Origin: Fidelibacterota bacterium
Lineage (GTDB): Bacteria > Fidelibacterota > Marinisomatia > SCGC-AAA003-L08 > TS1B11
Direction: 5' to 3'
Length of the DNA stretch: 22,387 nt
NCBI GenBank assembly: GCA_022564085.1
Contig: JADFMC010000004.1
Coordinates: forward strand, 1 to 22,387
Shown here: positions 13,952 to 22,387 of the stretch, one piece after another
How the letters are laid out: the number at the start of each line of letters is the position of its first letter
Position numbering within the stretch: the stretch's first letter is position 1
The notes under the pieces: generated by a model
What the model saw: only the letters and a program-made list of their open reading frames with translations
The model's database searches: none
Told to the model about the DNA's origin: nothing
Program-made: the position numbers and the translations under genes

Positions 13952-15199
13952 TTAGCCGGACATGAAGCGGCGGGCCTGCTCCAATCCTTCCGCCAGGCGA
14001 TCAATCTCCTCAAATGTGTTGTAGATGTAGAAACTAGCCCTAGCGGTGGCGGCCACTCCCAGGTGCGCCATGGCCGGTTGGGCGCAATGGTGACCGGCCC
14101 GCACGGCGATTCCTTCCTGGTCGAGCAGTTGGGCCAGGTCGTGGGGATGGATTCCTTCGAGGTTGAATAAAAAGACGGAGCTGCCACCAGCGGGGGTAAA
14201 CAGGGTCACGCCGGGCACGGCCGACAGCACTTGCCGGGCGTGATCGCTCAGTTGGCCTAAGTAGGCTGTCACCCGGTCGATTCCCACCTCCTCCAGGTAA
14301 TCGATTGCGGCCCCCAACCCTACCGCCTGGGCTATTTTGGGCGTCCCGGCTTCGAACTTCCAGGGGATTTCGTTCCAGGTCGATTCAGTCAGGTTCACGC
14401 TGCTGATCATCTCCCCGCCGCCCAGGAACGGTTCCATCGCCTCCAGCAGCTGCGGCTTGCCGTAAAGTACGCCCACACCGGTGGGCCCCATCATTTTGTG
14501 CCCCGAGAAAGCCAGGAAATCACAGTCCAGCTCCTGGACGTCCAATCTCAAGTGCGGTGCGCTCTGGGCGGCGTCCAGCAGCACCAGCGCCCCCACCTCC
14601 CGGGCCAGGGCAGTGATCTCCGCCACCGGGTTGACCACCCCGAAAACATTGGATTTGTGCACCAGGGCCACCATTTTCGTGCGCTCGCCGATGACCGTCC
14701 GGGCGGCTTCCAGGTCCAGCAGGTTATCATCTGTGAGCGGAATGTGCCGCAGGGTAGCGCCGGTGTCCCGGGCGGCCAATTGCCAGGGCACCAAGTTGCT
14801 GTGGTGCTCCATGGCAGTGATCACGATCTCGTCACCGGGACCCAAGTTGTGCCGTCCCCAGGCATAGGCCACCAGGTTGATGGCCTCGGTAGTGCCGCTG
14901 GTGAACACAATGCTGCGCTCCGGCGCGCCGATTAAATCAGCCACCTTGCCTCTGGCCCCCTCATAGGCCCGGGTTGCCCGTTCGCCCAACTGGTATATGG
15001 CCCGGTGGACATTGGCGTTATCCTCCCGGTAAAAGCGGCTAACCGCCTCGATGACCGAGATCGGTTTTTGGGTAGTGGCGGCATTATCCAGGTAGACCAG
15101 CGGCCGGCCGTTAACGGTCTGAGCCAGGGCCGGAAAATCGGCCCGCAGCCGCTCTACATCCAGAAGCGATTCGGTCGAGTCTACGGCAGTCTGGGTCAC
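13952..15199 (-). CDS. sufS: SufS-type cysteine desulfurase
   Basis: PLP enzyme that takes sulfur from cysteine, giving alanine and a protein persulfide for Fe-S cluster assembly. It has 415 residues, as usual for group II desulfurases. AMEHHSN gives the PLP-stacking His near 131-132, DAAQSAPH is at 209-216, FSGHKMMGPTG contains the PLP Lys235, and RAGHHCAQP contains the catalytic Cys372 in the SufS context. Residue 182 is Lys in VHKSN, where the family normally has Val or a similar residue (HVSN). The start is GTG directly after the sufT stop (TAAGTG). It is the last gene of the operon, an unusual place since sufS commonly sits next to sufD and before sufU. Confidence 0.97.
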   Translation of the reverse strand: MTQTAVDSTESLLDVERLRADFPALAQTVNGRPLVYLDNAATTQKPISVIEAVSRFYREDNANVHRAIYQLGERATRAYEGARGKVADLIGAPERSIVFTSGTTEAINLVAYAWGRHNLGPGDEIVITAMEHHSNLVPWQLAARDTGATLRHIPLTDDNLLDLEAARTVIGERTKMVALVHKSNVFGVVNPVAEITALAREVGALVLLDAAQSAPHLRLDVQELDCDFLAFSGHKMMGPTGVGVLYGKPQLLEAMEPFLGGGEMISSVNLTESTWNEIPWKFEAGTPKIAQAVGLGAAIDYLEEVGIDRVTAYLGQLSDHARQVLSAVPGVTLFTPAGGSSVFLFNLEGIHPHDLAQLLDQEGIAVRAGHHCAQPAMAHLGVAATARASFYIYNTFEEIDRLAEGLEQARRFMSG

Positions 15200-15751
15200 T
15201 TACAGGAAACCCAGTTGCAGTTTAGCACCCTCGGACATCATGCTCTGATTCCACGTTGGGTCCCAGACCAGCTCCACCTGCGCTTCGGAGACATCGGTGA
15301 CTGACAACACTTTTTGGCGCACGTCCTCGGAAATCACCGAGCCCATGCCGCAGCCGGGAGCCGTCAGCGTCATCTGGATACGAACAGTGTGTCCCTCTCC
15401 GTTGGTTGTCGGGGTGATCTGCAGGTCATAGACCAGCCCCAGGTCCACTATATTCACCGGGATTTCCGGGTCGAAGCACAGTTTTAGCTGCTCCCAGATC
15501 ATACCCTCGATGTTGTCGCCGGCCACCGATGGTTGCTTCTGGTCCGATACATTTGAGGGCGCCTTGCCCAGGGCGTCGGCATCCTCACCGGCGATACGGG
15601 CCATATTGCCCATTACGATAACAGTATAGCTGCCCCCCAGGGACTGGGTGATCTCCACCTCCTGCCCCTTATTTAGGGAAATGGGATCGCCGTACGGTAT
15701 CAGCATCGCCTGGCAATCACGGTTTAAGATTACTCGCTCACGTGGCTGCAC
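15200..15751 (-). CDS. sufT: SufT, long MIP18/DUF59-type Fe-S assembly factor
   Basis: Auxiliary factor for maturation of Fe-S proteins, 183 residues. An N-terminal part of about 75 residues, special to the long SufT family (TIGR03406 as I recall), is followed by the MIP18/DUF59 domain: DPEIPVNIVDLGLVYDL at 94-110 and LTAPGCGMG with the conserved Cys134. The start is GTG with a very good AGGGAGG site seven to eight bases upstream, which decides it. It lies 17 bases after sufU and its stop touches the sufS start. The match to the family is clear. Confidence 0.95.
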   Translation of the reverse strand: MQPRERVILNRDCQAMLIPYGDPISLNKGQEVEITQSLGGSYTVIVMGNMARIAGEDADALGKAPSNVSDQKQPSVAGDNIEGMIWEQLKLCFDPEIPVNIVDLGLVYDLQITPTTNGEGHTVRIQMTLTAPGCGMGSVISEDVRQKVLSVTDVSEAQVELVWDPTWNQSMMSEGAKLQLGFL

Positions 15752-15768
15752 GGTTGCGCCTCCCTATA

Positions 15769-16212
15769 TTACTCCGTTGATACAATTTCACCCTGCTCCT
15801 GGAGCGCGGTCTCCAGGGTGCGCCAGGCCAACAATGCGCACTTCACCCGCGCCGGGTACTTGTACACACTCGCCAGGGCGGCCAATTTACCCATTTCAGC
15901 GGAATCCACCTCACCGGTAGTGGCCAGGCGATGAAAGCGCTCAAATATTTCCAGCGCCTCCCCCCTGGTTTTACCCTTGACCACAGTGGTCATAATGGAG
16001 GTAGAGGATTTGAAGATGGCACACCCGCTGCCCTCGAACCGAATATCCTTGATGCTGTCATCCTCCAGCGCCACGTAAAGGTCCAGCTGATCGCCGCAGA
16101 GCGGATTATTTCCCCGGGCCGTCAGGTCGGCGCCCTCCAATACCCCGAAGTTGCGGGGATGCTGATTGTGGTCCAGGATCAACTGCTGGTAGAGATCCCG
16201 CAGCTCAGTCAC
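15769..16212 (-). CDS. sufU: SufU sulfur-transfer protein
   Basis: Zinc-bound protein that accepts sulfur from SufS and passes it to the SufBCD scaffold, as in Bacillus. It has 147 residues. The likely ligands are Cys39 and Asp41 (PLCGDQ), Cys64 (GSGCAI) and Cys125 (RVKCALLAW). The insert between the second and third Cys that separates SufU from IscU is present. The segment after Cys64 reads FKSSTSIMT where SufU normally has a small-residue run (SxASAS), an odd feature. It starts at GTG 16212 inside the end of sufD (8-base overlap), so it is likely coupled to it. Confidence 0.94.
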   Translation of the reverse strand: MTELRDLYQQLILDHNQHPRNFGVLEGADLTARGNNPLCGDQLDLYVALEDDSIKDIRFEGSGCAIFKSSTSIMTTVVKGKTRGEALEIFERFHRLATTGEVDSAEMGKLAALASVYKYPARVKCALLAWRTLETALQEQGEIVSTE

Positions 16213-17545
16213 GGGCCAACTCCCTGGCAGTAATCCAGGCCTGAACCGTTCGCTCCAGGCTGTCGCGCAGAGCGGGATTATTTACCAGGGCCAGCACCTC
16301 CTCGGCGAAACCATCTATCAGCAGGCGCTGGGCCTCGGGCACCGCCAGCCCCCGGGTGCGGAGGTAAAACAGGGCCTCCTCTTCCAACTGCCCCACCGTG
16401 GAGCCGTGGGTGCAGCGCACGTCATTGGCGTAGATTTCCAGCTGGGGGTTGGTGTGCACCAGGGCATTGTCCGATAGCATCAAGTTGCGGTTGGACTGCA
16501 TCGCGTCGGTCTGCTGGGCATCCGGGTGCACCACCACCAGGCCGTTGAATACGCTCTGGCCCTCGTCGTCCAGGATGCCCTTATAATTCTCCCGGCTGGT
16601 GCAGTGGGGCGCCACGTGGTCGATGCGGGTATGGTGGTCCACGTGTTCCCGGCCGCGCACCAGGTAAAGGCCCCCCAGGATCAACTCGGCGCCCGGTTCG
16701 GCCAGATTGGCGGATATATCGACCCGGGTGAGGCGGCCGCCGGTTGTCAGGCTGTGCAACCGGACTCGGCTATCGGCGGCTTGGTGCACCGCGGTAAAGG
16801 TGGTCTGAAAGGTTCCCGGTCCACCTTGGCGCACCTGCACACACTCCACCACTGCGTTGGGTCCGGCTACAATCTCGGTTACGGCGTTGAACCAGCTACT
16901 GCCTTCTTCCAGGTTGACAAACTGTTCCAGGACCACCACTCGGCTGCCGGTCTCGGCGATAATCAGGGTGCGAGGTGATGTCATGACCGGCCGGCCGTCG
17001 GCCGTTGCCCAATGAATCACGCGGATGGGCCGGTCCAGGATGACATTGGGCGCCACGTGAATAACGGCTATATCGGTCCAAAAAGCGGTGTTCAGGGCGG
17101 CAAAGGGCTGGTCATCCCAGAGAGCATAACGGCCCAGGTGCTCCTCAAGCAGCCCGGGCGCCAGGTCAAAAGCCCCTTCCAAGCCGGTGAGAGTGACTCC
17201 CGATGGCAAATCATCGTTGCTGGAGAGCTCCTGGGACAGGCTGCCACCCACAAAAACCAGGTAAGGGTGGCCATCAAGCAACAATGGGGCGATGGCATCG
17301 AGTGCCACCTGGCTTTCCATCGGCTGGGCAAACTCGGTGGCAACCAGCGGCGCCACATTGGTGTGCCGCCATTGTTCCCAGCGGGTAGTGGGAAAGCCCA
17401 GCTCTACGAAGCGGCTGATCGCCGCCTGCCGTTGCTGTCGCATCCAGTCGGCCGCCGGAAAGAAATTCTCCTTTTGCAGGAGCTCGAACCGATCGCGGTA
17501 AGCGCCCACGGAGTGCCGCTCGGCTCTGGTAGCGATCTCGGTCAC
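16205..17545 (-). CDS. sufD: SufD, Fe-S scaffold subunit
   Basis: Component of the SufBC2D scaffold, 446 residues, made of a variable helical N-terminus and the SufBD beta-helix core. The C-terminal signature CTHGSTVGQLEEEALFYLRTRGL is present; its His380 matches the position of E. coli His360. The Glu, Asp and His-rich EHVDHHTRIDH stretch lies near 300-311. I chose GTG 17545, which overlaps the sufC stop as GTGA. A frame extension of 17 residues to 17596 only shadows sufC. No strong ribosome site precedes the GTG, consistent with translation coupled to sufC. Confidence 0.96.
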   Translation of the reverse strand: MTEIATRAERHSVGAYRDRFELLQKENFFPAADWMRQQRQAAISRFVELGFPTTRWEQWRHTNVAPLVATEFAQPMESQVALDAIAPLLLDGHPYLVFVGGSLSQELSSNDDLPSGVTLTGLEGAFDLAPGLLEEHLGRYALWDDQPFAALNTAFWTDIAVIHVAPNVILDRPIRVIHWATADGRPVMTSPRTLIIAETGSRVVVLEQFVNLEEGSSWFNAVTEIVAGPNAVVECVQVRQGGPGTFQTTFTAVHQAADSRVRLHSLTTGGRLTRVDISANLAEPGAELILGGLYLVRGREHVDHHTRIDHVAPHCTSRENYKGILDDEGQSVFNGLVVVHPDAQQTDAMQSNRNLMLSDNALVHTNPQLEIYANDVRCTHGSTVGQLEEEALFYLRTRGLAVPEAQRLLIDGFAEEVLALVNNPALRDSLERTVQAWITARELARD

Positions 17546-18321
17546 GGCCCTATGGCCGCCTTTATAGTAACGTCGGGCTGCCCTCCCTGGAGCCAACCGT
17601 AGCCGCGTTCCTCCAGCTCGTGGGCCAGCTCCGGTCCGCCGGTCTTCACGATCCGGCCTTCCGAAATCACATGCACCCAGTCCGGTTCCACATAACCCAA
17701 CAGACGCTGGTAATGGGTGATCACCAGGAAGGATCGCTGGGGAGTACGGAAATTATTGATACCCTCGGCCACGATCTTAAGGGCGTCGATGTCCAGGCCC
17801 GAATCGGTCTCATCCAGGATTGCCAGGATCGGTTCCAAAATCAACATCTGTAGGATTTCGTTACGTTTTTTCTCGCCACCCGAGAAGCCCTCATTAACCG
17901 GCCGGTAAAGGAAGCTTTCATCCATTTGCACGGCCTGCAGGCGGTTGCGCACCAGGGCCAGGAAATCCACAGCGTCCAGCGCCTCTTCACCCCGTTCTTT
18001 GCGCCGGGCGTTCAGCGCCGCCTGAAGCAGATAAATGTTATTCACACCGGAAATCACCACCGGGTACTGGAACGATAGGAACAGCCCTTTCCGGGCCCGC
18101 ACCTCAGGAGTAAGGGCCAGTAGGTCGCGACCCTCGAACAACACTTCTCCCGCTGTGACCTGGTAGATGTCGCGGCCTGCCAACACCTGGGCCAGGGTAC
18201 TTTTGCCCGAGCCGTTAGGTCCCATCAAGGCGTGCAGTTCCCCGGCACCCACCGACAGGTTAATCCCCTTGAGAATCTCCTGGCCCTCAACGCTCACATG
18301 TAAGTCTTTAATCTCAAGCAT
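17542..18321 (-). CDS. sufC: SufC, Fe-S assembly ATPase
   Basis: ABC-type ATPase of the SufBC2D scaffold, 259 residues. It shows Walker A GPNGSGKST (34-42), Q-loop Gln85, signature FSGGEKKR (146-153), Walker B with LAILDETDSGLD (167-178) and an ITH switch. ATG 18321 begins MLEIKDLHVS, which matches the usual SufC start. The frame is open to 18384, but those 21 extra residues are asparagine-rich and are encoded by the adjoining AT-rich repeat cassette. Ribosome binding is poor (AGGA about 13 bases upstream). The 131-base gap after sufB is the only wide junction in the operon. Confidence 0.96.
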   Translation of the reverse strand: MLEIKDLHVSVEGQEILKGINLSVGAGELHALMGPNGSGKSTLAQVLAGRDIYQVTAGEVLFEGRDLLALTPEVRARKGLFLSFQYPVVISGVNNIYLLQAALNARRKERGEEALDAVDFLALVRNRLQAVQMDESFLYRPVNEGFSGGEKKRNEILQMLILEPILAILDETDSGLDIDALKIVAEGINNFRTPQRSFLVITHYQRLLGYVEPDWVHVISEGRIVKTGGPELAHELEERGYGWLQGGQPDVTIKAAIGP

Positions 18322-18381
18322 TCTTATATTTTTATCCTGATTCAGTGAATGGTTATTATTCAATTCCCGAATATTCATCGG

Positions 18382-18416
18382 CATTCAACATTTAACATTA
18401 ATCATTTAACATTTCT
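18382..18416. repeat. Heptanucleotide array inside the suf operon
   Basis: Five units lie head to tail: cattcaa, catttaa, cattaat, catttaa, catttct. Read in the phase CAACATT, TAACATT, AATCATT, TAACATT they fit YAAYATY, the same consensus as the array at 113-161. It lies in the sufB-sufC gap. Confidence 0.75.
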
Positions 18417-18429
18417 ACCTAGCCGCCCC

Positions 18430-18452
18430 TGCTACTGCCCCTGCCACTGCCA

Positions 18453-18458
<6 letters not shown>
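18430..18458. repeat. GGCAGT-type block containing the sufB stop
   Basis: The plus strand reads TGCTAC, TGCCCC, TGCCAC, TGCCAC, TATCCC. The sufB stop (minus TAG, 18455-18453) lies inside it. It is nearly the same as the block at 208-242 by the permease stop, and both are followed, 3' on the minus strand, by heptamer arrays. Confidence 0.65.
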
Positions 18459-19910
<1,452 letters not shown>

Positions 19911-19936
19911 GGCTAATATCCTCGTAATGGGAGTGG

Positions 19937-20383
19937 TTACTTTGGCGCGCTGGATGCACCGGTTACGGGACCGGCTGCCGATGGATAACGGAACACGTCA
20001 GCCAGGCTCATGCGGTGGAAAACAGCCACGATGGTGTCGTTGATGGCATGCAGTGGTGAGCGGATCGAGCAGGCCGACTCCTGTTCGCAGTCCGGCATGG
20101 TGATACAGTCCACCAGCCCCAGGGGGCCCTCCATGTGCTCCAGGAACTGCCACATATCGTGCTGGGCCAGTTCCTCCCGGATGCGGTAGCCGCCTTTGGC
20201 CCCCTTGGTGGGCTCTACATAGCCCTCCCGGGCCAGGTGCTGCATTACCTTTGAGAGTACCGGGAACGGTATCCGATAGGTATCGGCCATCTCCCGCACG
20301 TTTATGGCGGCGTCTTGGCCGGCCTGGTAAAGGTGCCCCAGGGCCAGCAGGGCGTATTCGGTTTTTTTGGTCAGTTTCAGCAT
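19937..20383 (-). CDS. Rrf2/IscR-like transcription regulator of the SUF operon
   Basis: Winged-helix regulator of 148 residues heading the SUF operon. It begins MLKLTKKTEYALLAL as Rrf2 proteins do, with the helix-turn-helix at about 27-50 and the wing near EPTKGAKGGYRI. Three cysteines, Cys93, Cys99 and Cys105, have the same C-x5-C-x5-C spacing as IscR (Cys92, 98, 104), so an Fe-S cluster is likely. The residue three after the last Cys is Arg, not the His107 of IscR. A probable role is to repress or activate the SUF genes in response to cluster supply. The C-terminal 20 residues are disordered. The ATG at 20383 opens 15 bases from an inverted repeat that overlaps the likely promoter. Confidence 0.94.
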   Translation of the reverse strand: MLKLTKKTEYALLALGHLYQAGQDAAINVREMADTYRIPFPVLSKVMQHLAREGYVEPTKGAKGGYRIREELAQHDMWQFLEHMEGPLGLVDCITMPDCEQESACSIRSPLHAINDTIVAVFHRMSLADVFRYPSAAGPVTGASSAPK

Positions 20384-20397
20384 AACTATACTAATTA

Positions 20398-20432
20398 CGA
20401 CTATTATGGTCGCCTATATTAGCGCTTTTCAA
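20398..20432 (-). promoter_or_regulatory. Probable SUF promoter with overlapping operator
   Basis: On the minus strand TTGAAA (20432-20427) and CATAAT (20408-20403) make a -35/-10 pair with 18 bases between. The -10 lies in an inverted repeat CGAC-7-GTCG (20398-20412), a good place for autoregulation by the Rrf2 protein encoded just downstream. No published binding-site consensus was matched. Confidence 0.5.
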
Positions 20433-20509
20433 CCCCCGGGGCAACAACTATTGGTGGTGGCGGGTGGGTTCAGGCGGATCATGCCCCCCGGCGATCTAGC
20501 GCCATCGGC

Positions 20510-20538
20510 GTGACAAATCGCCGTAGATTTCGTATATT
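20510..20538 (+). promoter_or_regulatory. Probable promoter of the beta-helix protein gene
   Basis: GTGACA (20510-20515) and TATATT (20533-20538) are 17 bases apart, followed 43 bases later by the ATG with a GGGAGG ribosome site. Spacing and hexamers fit a sigma-70 type promoter reading right. Confidence 0.5.
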
Positions 20539-20581
20539 GGGTTGGAAAGATCGTGCTCAATTAGTCAGGGAGGATTGCCAC

Positions 20582-22387
20582 ATGAAGGTCATTAAACCGG
20601 TATCAATATTCAGCCTGATCCTCTCTCTAACTGCCAATTCCTTGATCGCCCAAAGCGCCGTTGTCTCAGGGTATGCTTATCTCGAAGGGGAAAATAACCA
20701 TGCCGGGATAACGGTAGCCTTCAACGCGGTGTCGCTCACTGCTGTTACGGATTCCACCAATACCGACTCTATGGGCACCTATACTATCGGTTTATTCCCC
20801 GGTGTTTATGCAGTCGATTTCTCCAAACCGGGTTTTCAGGTTCTGGTTTATTCTCCTGAGATAGTGATCTCCGGTACAATGTATTTTGATCCCGTCACAC
20901 TTTCATCACACCCGTTGAAGACTATTTCGGGGTCGGTGAAGGGATTCTGGGCCAGCGATACCACTTATTCGGTGATCGGAGATATCCTGGTGCCTGCCGG
21001 AGATACCCTGATAATTGAAGCCGGGACTACGGTTCTATTCGATGGTTTATATTACTTTGACGTCAACGGCTTACTCATTGCCCGGGGATCAGCGGAGGAC
21101 TCGATCTATTTTACTCCCGCAGGCCCGGTGAAGTCACCCGGCGACTGGTACGGAATCAGGTTTAACGATCCGGCCGATGACAACTCGATTTTATCCTACT
21201 GCGTCATCGAATACGGAAGTGAAGCCAATGACGGTAACAACACAGGGGCGCTAGTTACCTGCATTCAGGCGAGTCCCACTATTGAATATTGCCGCCTGTG
21301 GCAATCTCTTGTAAATGGGATAAGAGGCATCGAATGTTCTTCTATAATTAGCAATAATGATATCTATGAGAATCAAGCACATGGTCTTTATTATCTTCTT
21401 AGTTCCGCACCTAAGATAATAAATAATAATCTCTATAGTAATGGTTACAAAGGCATCTTCGTCACGTTAAACTCTGAATCTTTGATTGAACAAAATCATA
21501 TTTATAACAACGGAGATGGAATTGCAATCGGCTACGGCAGCGGTGGTGTTGTCGATAGAAACAGCATCCACGGTAATGACGTTGGAATTTGGCTCATAGG
21601 ATCGATTCCTACACTTAAAAACAATGATATCTACCAGAATTCAGCCGGGATAGCGTTGAGTGATGCATCACCAAGAATTGAAAATAACGATGTATACAAT
21701 AATGGGTATGTGGGTATCAGTATAGGCAGCAATTCTGAGCCGACAATAACTATGAATATTATTATGGGGAATGCTAAAGGTATCAGTTCTGGAAGTCGCC
21801 CCTACGAAGTATCTTACAATGTAATTTGGAATAACCAGGTCGATCTAGCGTTAAACACACCGGTGGGTGTGGGAACGGTGATAACAGTGAATTCCAATGG
21901 GGATTCCATTGACGCCTATTTCAACTTATTCCAGGATCCTCTTTTAGTCTCCACCGAACCCGAGAATTCGTCTTTCCTTCTACTTACAGCAGCATCACCT
22001 TGCATTGATGCGGGTGGAACGAATCTAATAGAAACAGATACCTCGGATATTGGCTCTCATCCCTATAACCCAGCAGCTCTGGGAGTGGTTCCTGAGTTAA
22101 ATCCAAAGCCAAATACATATACCCTCTCCCCCGCCTACCCCAACCCCTTCAACCCCAACACCACCATCAACTACGCCCTGAAGGATGACGTGCGGGCCAC
22201 CCTGAAGGTCTACGACCTGCTGGGCCGGGAGGTGCGGCTGCTGGTTGACGAGCACCAGCCGGCGGCCTACCACTCGGTGGTGTGGGACGGCCGGGATAGA
22301 GCGGGACGGCCGCTGCCCAGCGGCATTTATATCGCCCGGCTGGTAGCAGGGGATTTTATCGCCGGGATTAAGATGGTGCTCTTAAAA
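20582..22387 (+). CDS. Secreted beta-helix protein with FlgD-like C-terminal sorting module (partial)
   Basis: Large secreted protein, at least 602 residues, open at the window edge. A signal peptide covers about 1-24 (ends SLIAQS). A CarboxypepD-regulatory-like beta-sandwich covers about 25-110. A right-handed parallel beta-helix at about 115-490 has NosD-like repeats rich in Asn (NNDIYEN, NNNLYSNGYKG, NNDIYQNSAG, NNDVYNNGYVG). The last 90 residues start YTLSPAYPNPFNPNTTINY and continue to SGIYIARLVAG, the FlgD-like/type IX secretion-type C-terminal module; such modules end near KMVLLK, so the stop is probably just outside. GGGAGG seven bases before ATG 20582 fixes the start. Codon use changes sharply at about 22121, from AT-rich to very GC-rich. 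Surface attachment or carbohydrate binding is plausible; no catalytic residue is recognised. Confidence 0.88.
   Translation, partial: MKVIKPVSIFSLILSLTANSLIAQSAVVSGYAYLEGENNHAGITVAFNAVSLTAVTDSTNTDSMGTYTIGLFPGVYAVDFSKPGFQVLVYSPEIVISGTMYFDPVTLSSHPLKTISGSVKGFWASDTTYSVIGDILVPAGDTLIIEAGTTVLFDGLYYFDVNGLLIARGSAEDSIYFTPAGPVKSPGDWYGIRFNDPADDNSILSYCVIEYGSEANDGNNTGALVTCIQASPTIEYCRLWQSLVNGIRGIECSSIISNNDIYENQAHGLYYLLSSAPKIINNNLYSNGYKGIFVTLNSESLIEQNHIYNNGDGIAIGYGSGGVVDRNSIHGNDVGIWLIGSIPTLKNNDIYQNSAGIALSDASPRIENNDVYNNGYVGISIGSNSEPTITMNIIMGNAKGISSGSRPYEVSYNVIWNNQVDLALNTPVGVGTVITVNSNGDSIDAYFNLFQDPLLVSTEPENSSFLLLTAASPCIDAGGTNLIETDTSDIGSHPYNPAALGVVPELNPKPNTYTLSPAYPNPFNPNTTINYALKDDVRATLKVYDLLGREVRLLVDEHQPAAYHSVVWDGRDRAGRPLPSGIYIARLVAGDFIAGIKMVLLK

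Noticed and set aside
16526..16978. 150-residue plus-strand frame opposite sufD
   Set aside because: It is antisense to a well-supported gene and has no family pattern.
18322..18384. Upstream start for SufC adding 21 residues
   Set aside because: The extra residues are encoded by the repeat cassette and do not resemble SufC N-termini.

Overview
The window looks like a chromosomal piece of a Gram-negative, GC-rich bacterium of the FCB superphylum, perhaps a Marinimicrobia, KSB1 or Calditrichota-type lineage. This placement is an inference. It rests on a secreted beta-helix protein with a FlgD-like C-terminal sorting module (YPNPFNP motif), an outer-membrane barrel, a lipoprotein, split SecD and SecF, and a SUF operon with SufU and SufT. 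No tRNA, rRNA, CRISPR array or intact mobile element was seen.

Layout from left to right. 1-239: repeat-rich spacer with short GC hairpins, a seven-copy heptanucleotide array and a GGCAGT-type block. 240-5229 (minus): secD, secF, purA and an EamA-type permease, tightly packed. 5593-5942: broken frames of an AraC-type regulator fused to a lipocalin-like tail. 5963-6832 (minus): a MEMO-family protein. 6938-8706 (minus): a chemotaxis receptor with a haem-c type (CxxCH) sensor domain and a clear terminator. 8707-9889: gene-poor DNA with a Fur-like palindrome and decayed coding sequence. 9890-11651 (minus): a small secreted protein and an outer-membrane beta-barrel with its terminator. 12016-13924 (plus): a lipoprotein zinc-peptidase candidate and a conserved protein of unknown function. 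13952-20383 (minus): Rrf2 regulator-sufB-sufC-sufD-sufU-sufT-sufS. 20582-22387 (plus): a beta-helix surface protein, open at the window edge.

How the genes work together. The SUF operon is a complete Fe-S assembly pathway: SufS supplies sulfur, SufU accepts it, SufBCD is the scaffold, SufT helps maturation, and the IscR-like Rrf2 protein with three cysteines probably senses cluster status. Most junctions in it overlap or touch, and four consecutive genes start with GTG. A repeat cassette related to the one at 113-242 breaks the packing between sufB and sufC. SecDF supports export of the secreted, outer-membrane and lipoproteins seen here.

I found no convincing new multi-gene system. The best leads are the repeat cassette that abuts gene stop codons, the haem-type chemoreceptor with a Fur-like site upstream, the peptidase/unknown gene pair, and the sharp composition border at the sorting module of the surface protein.
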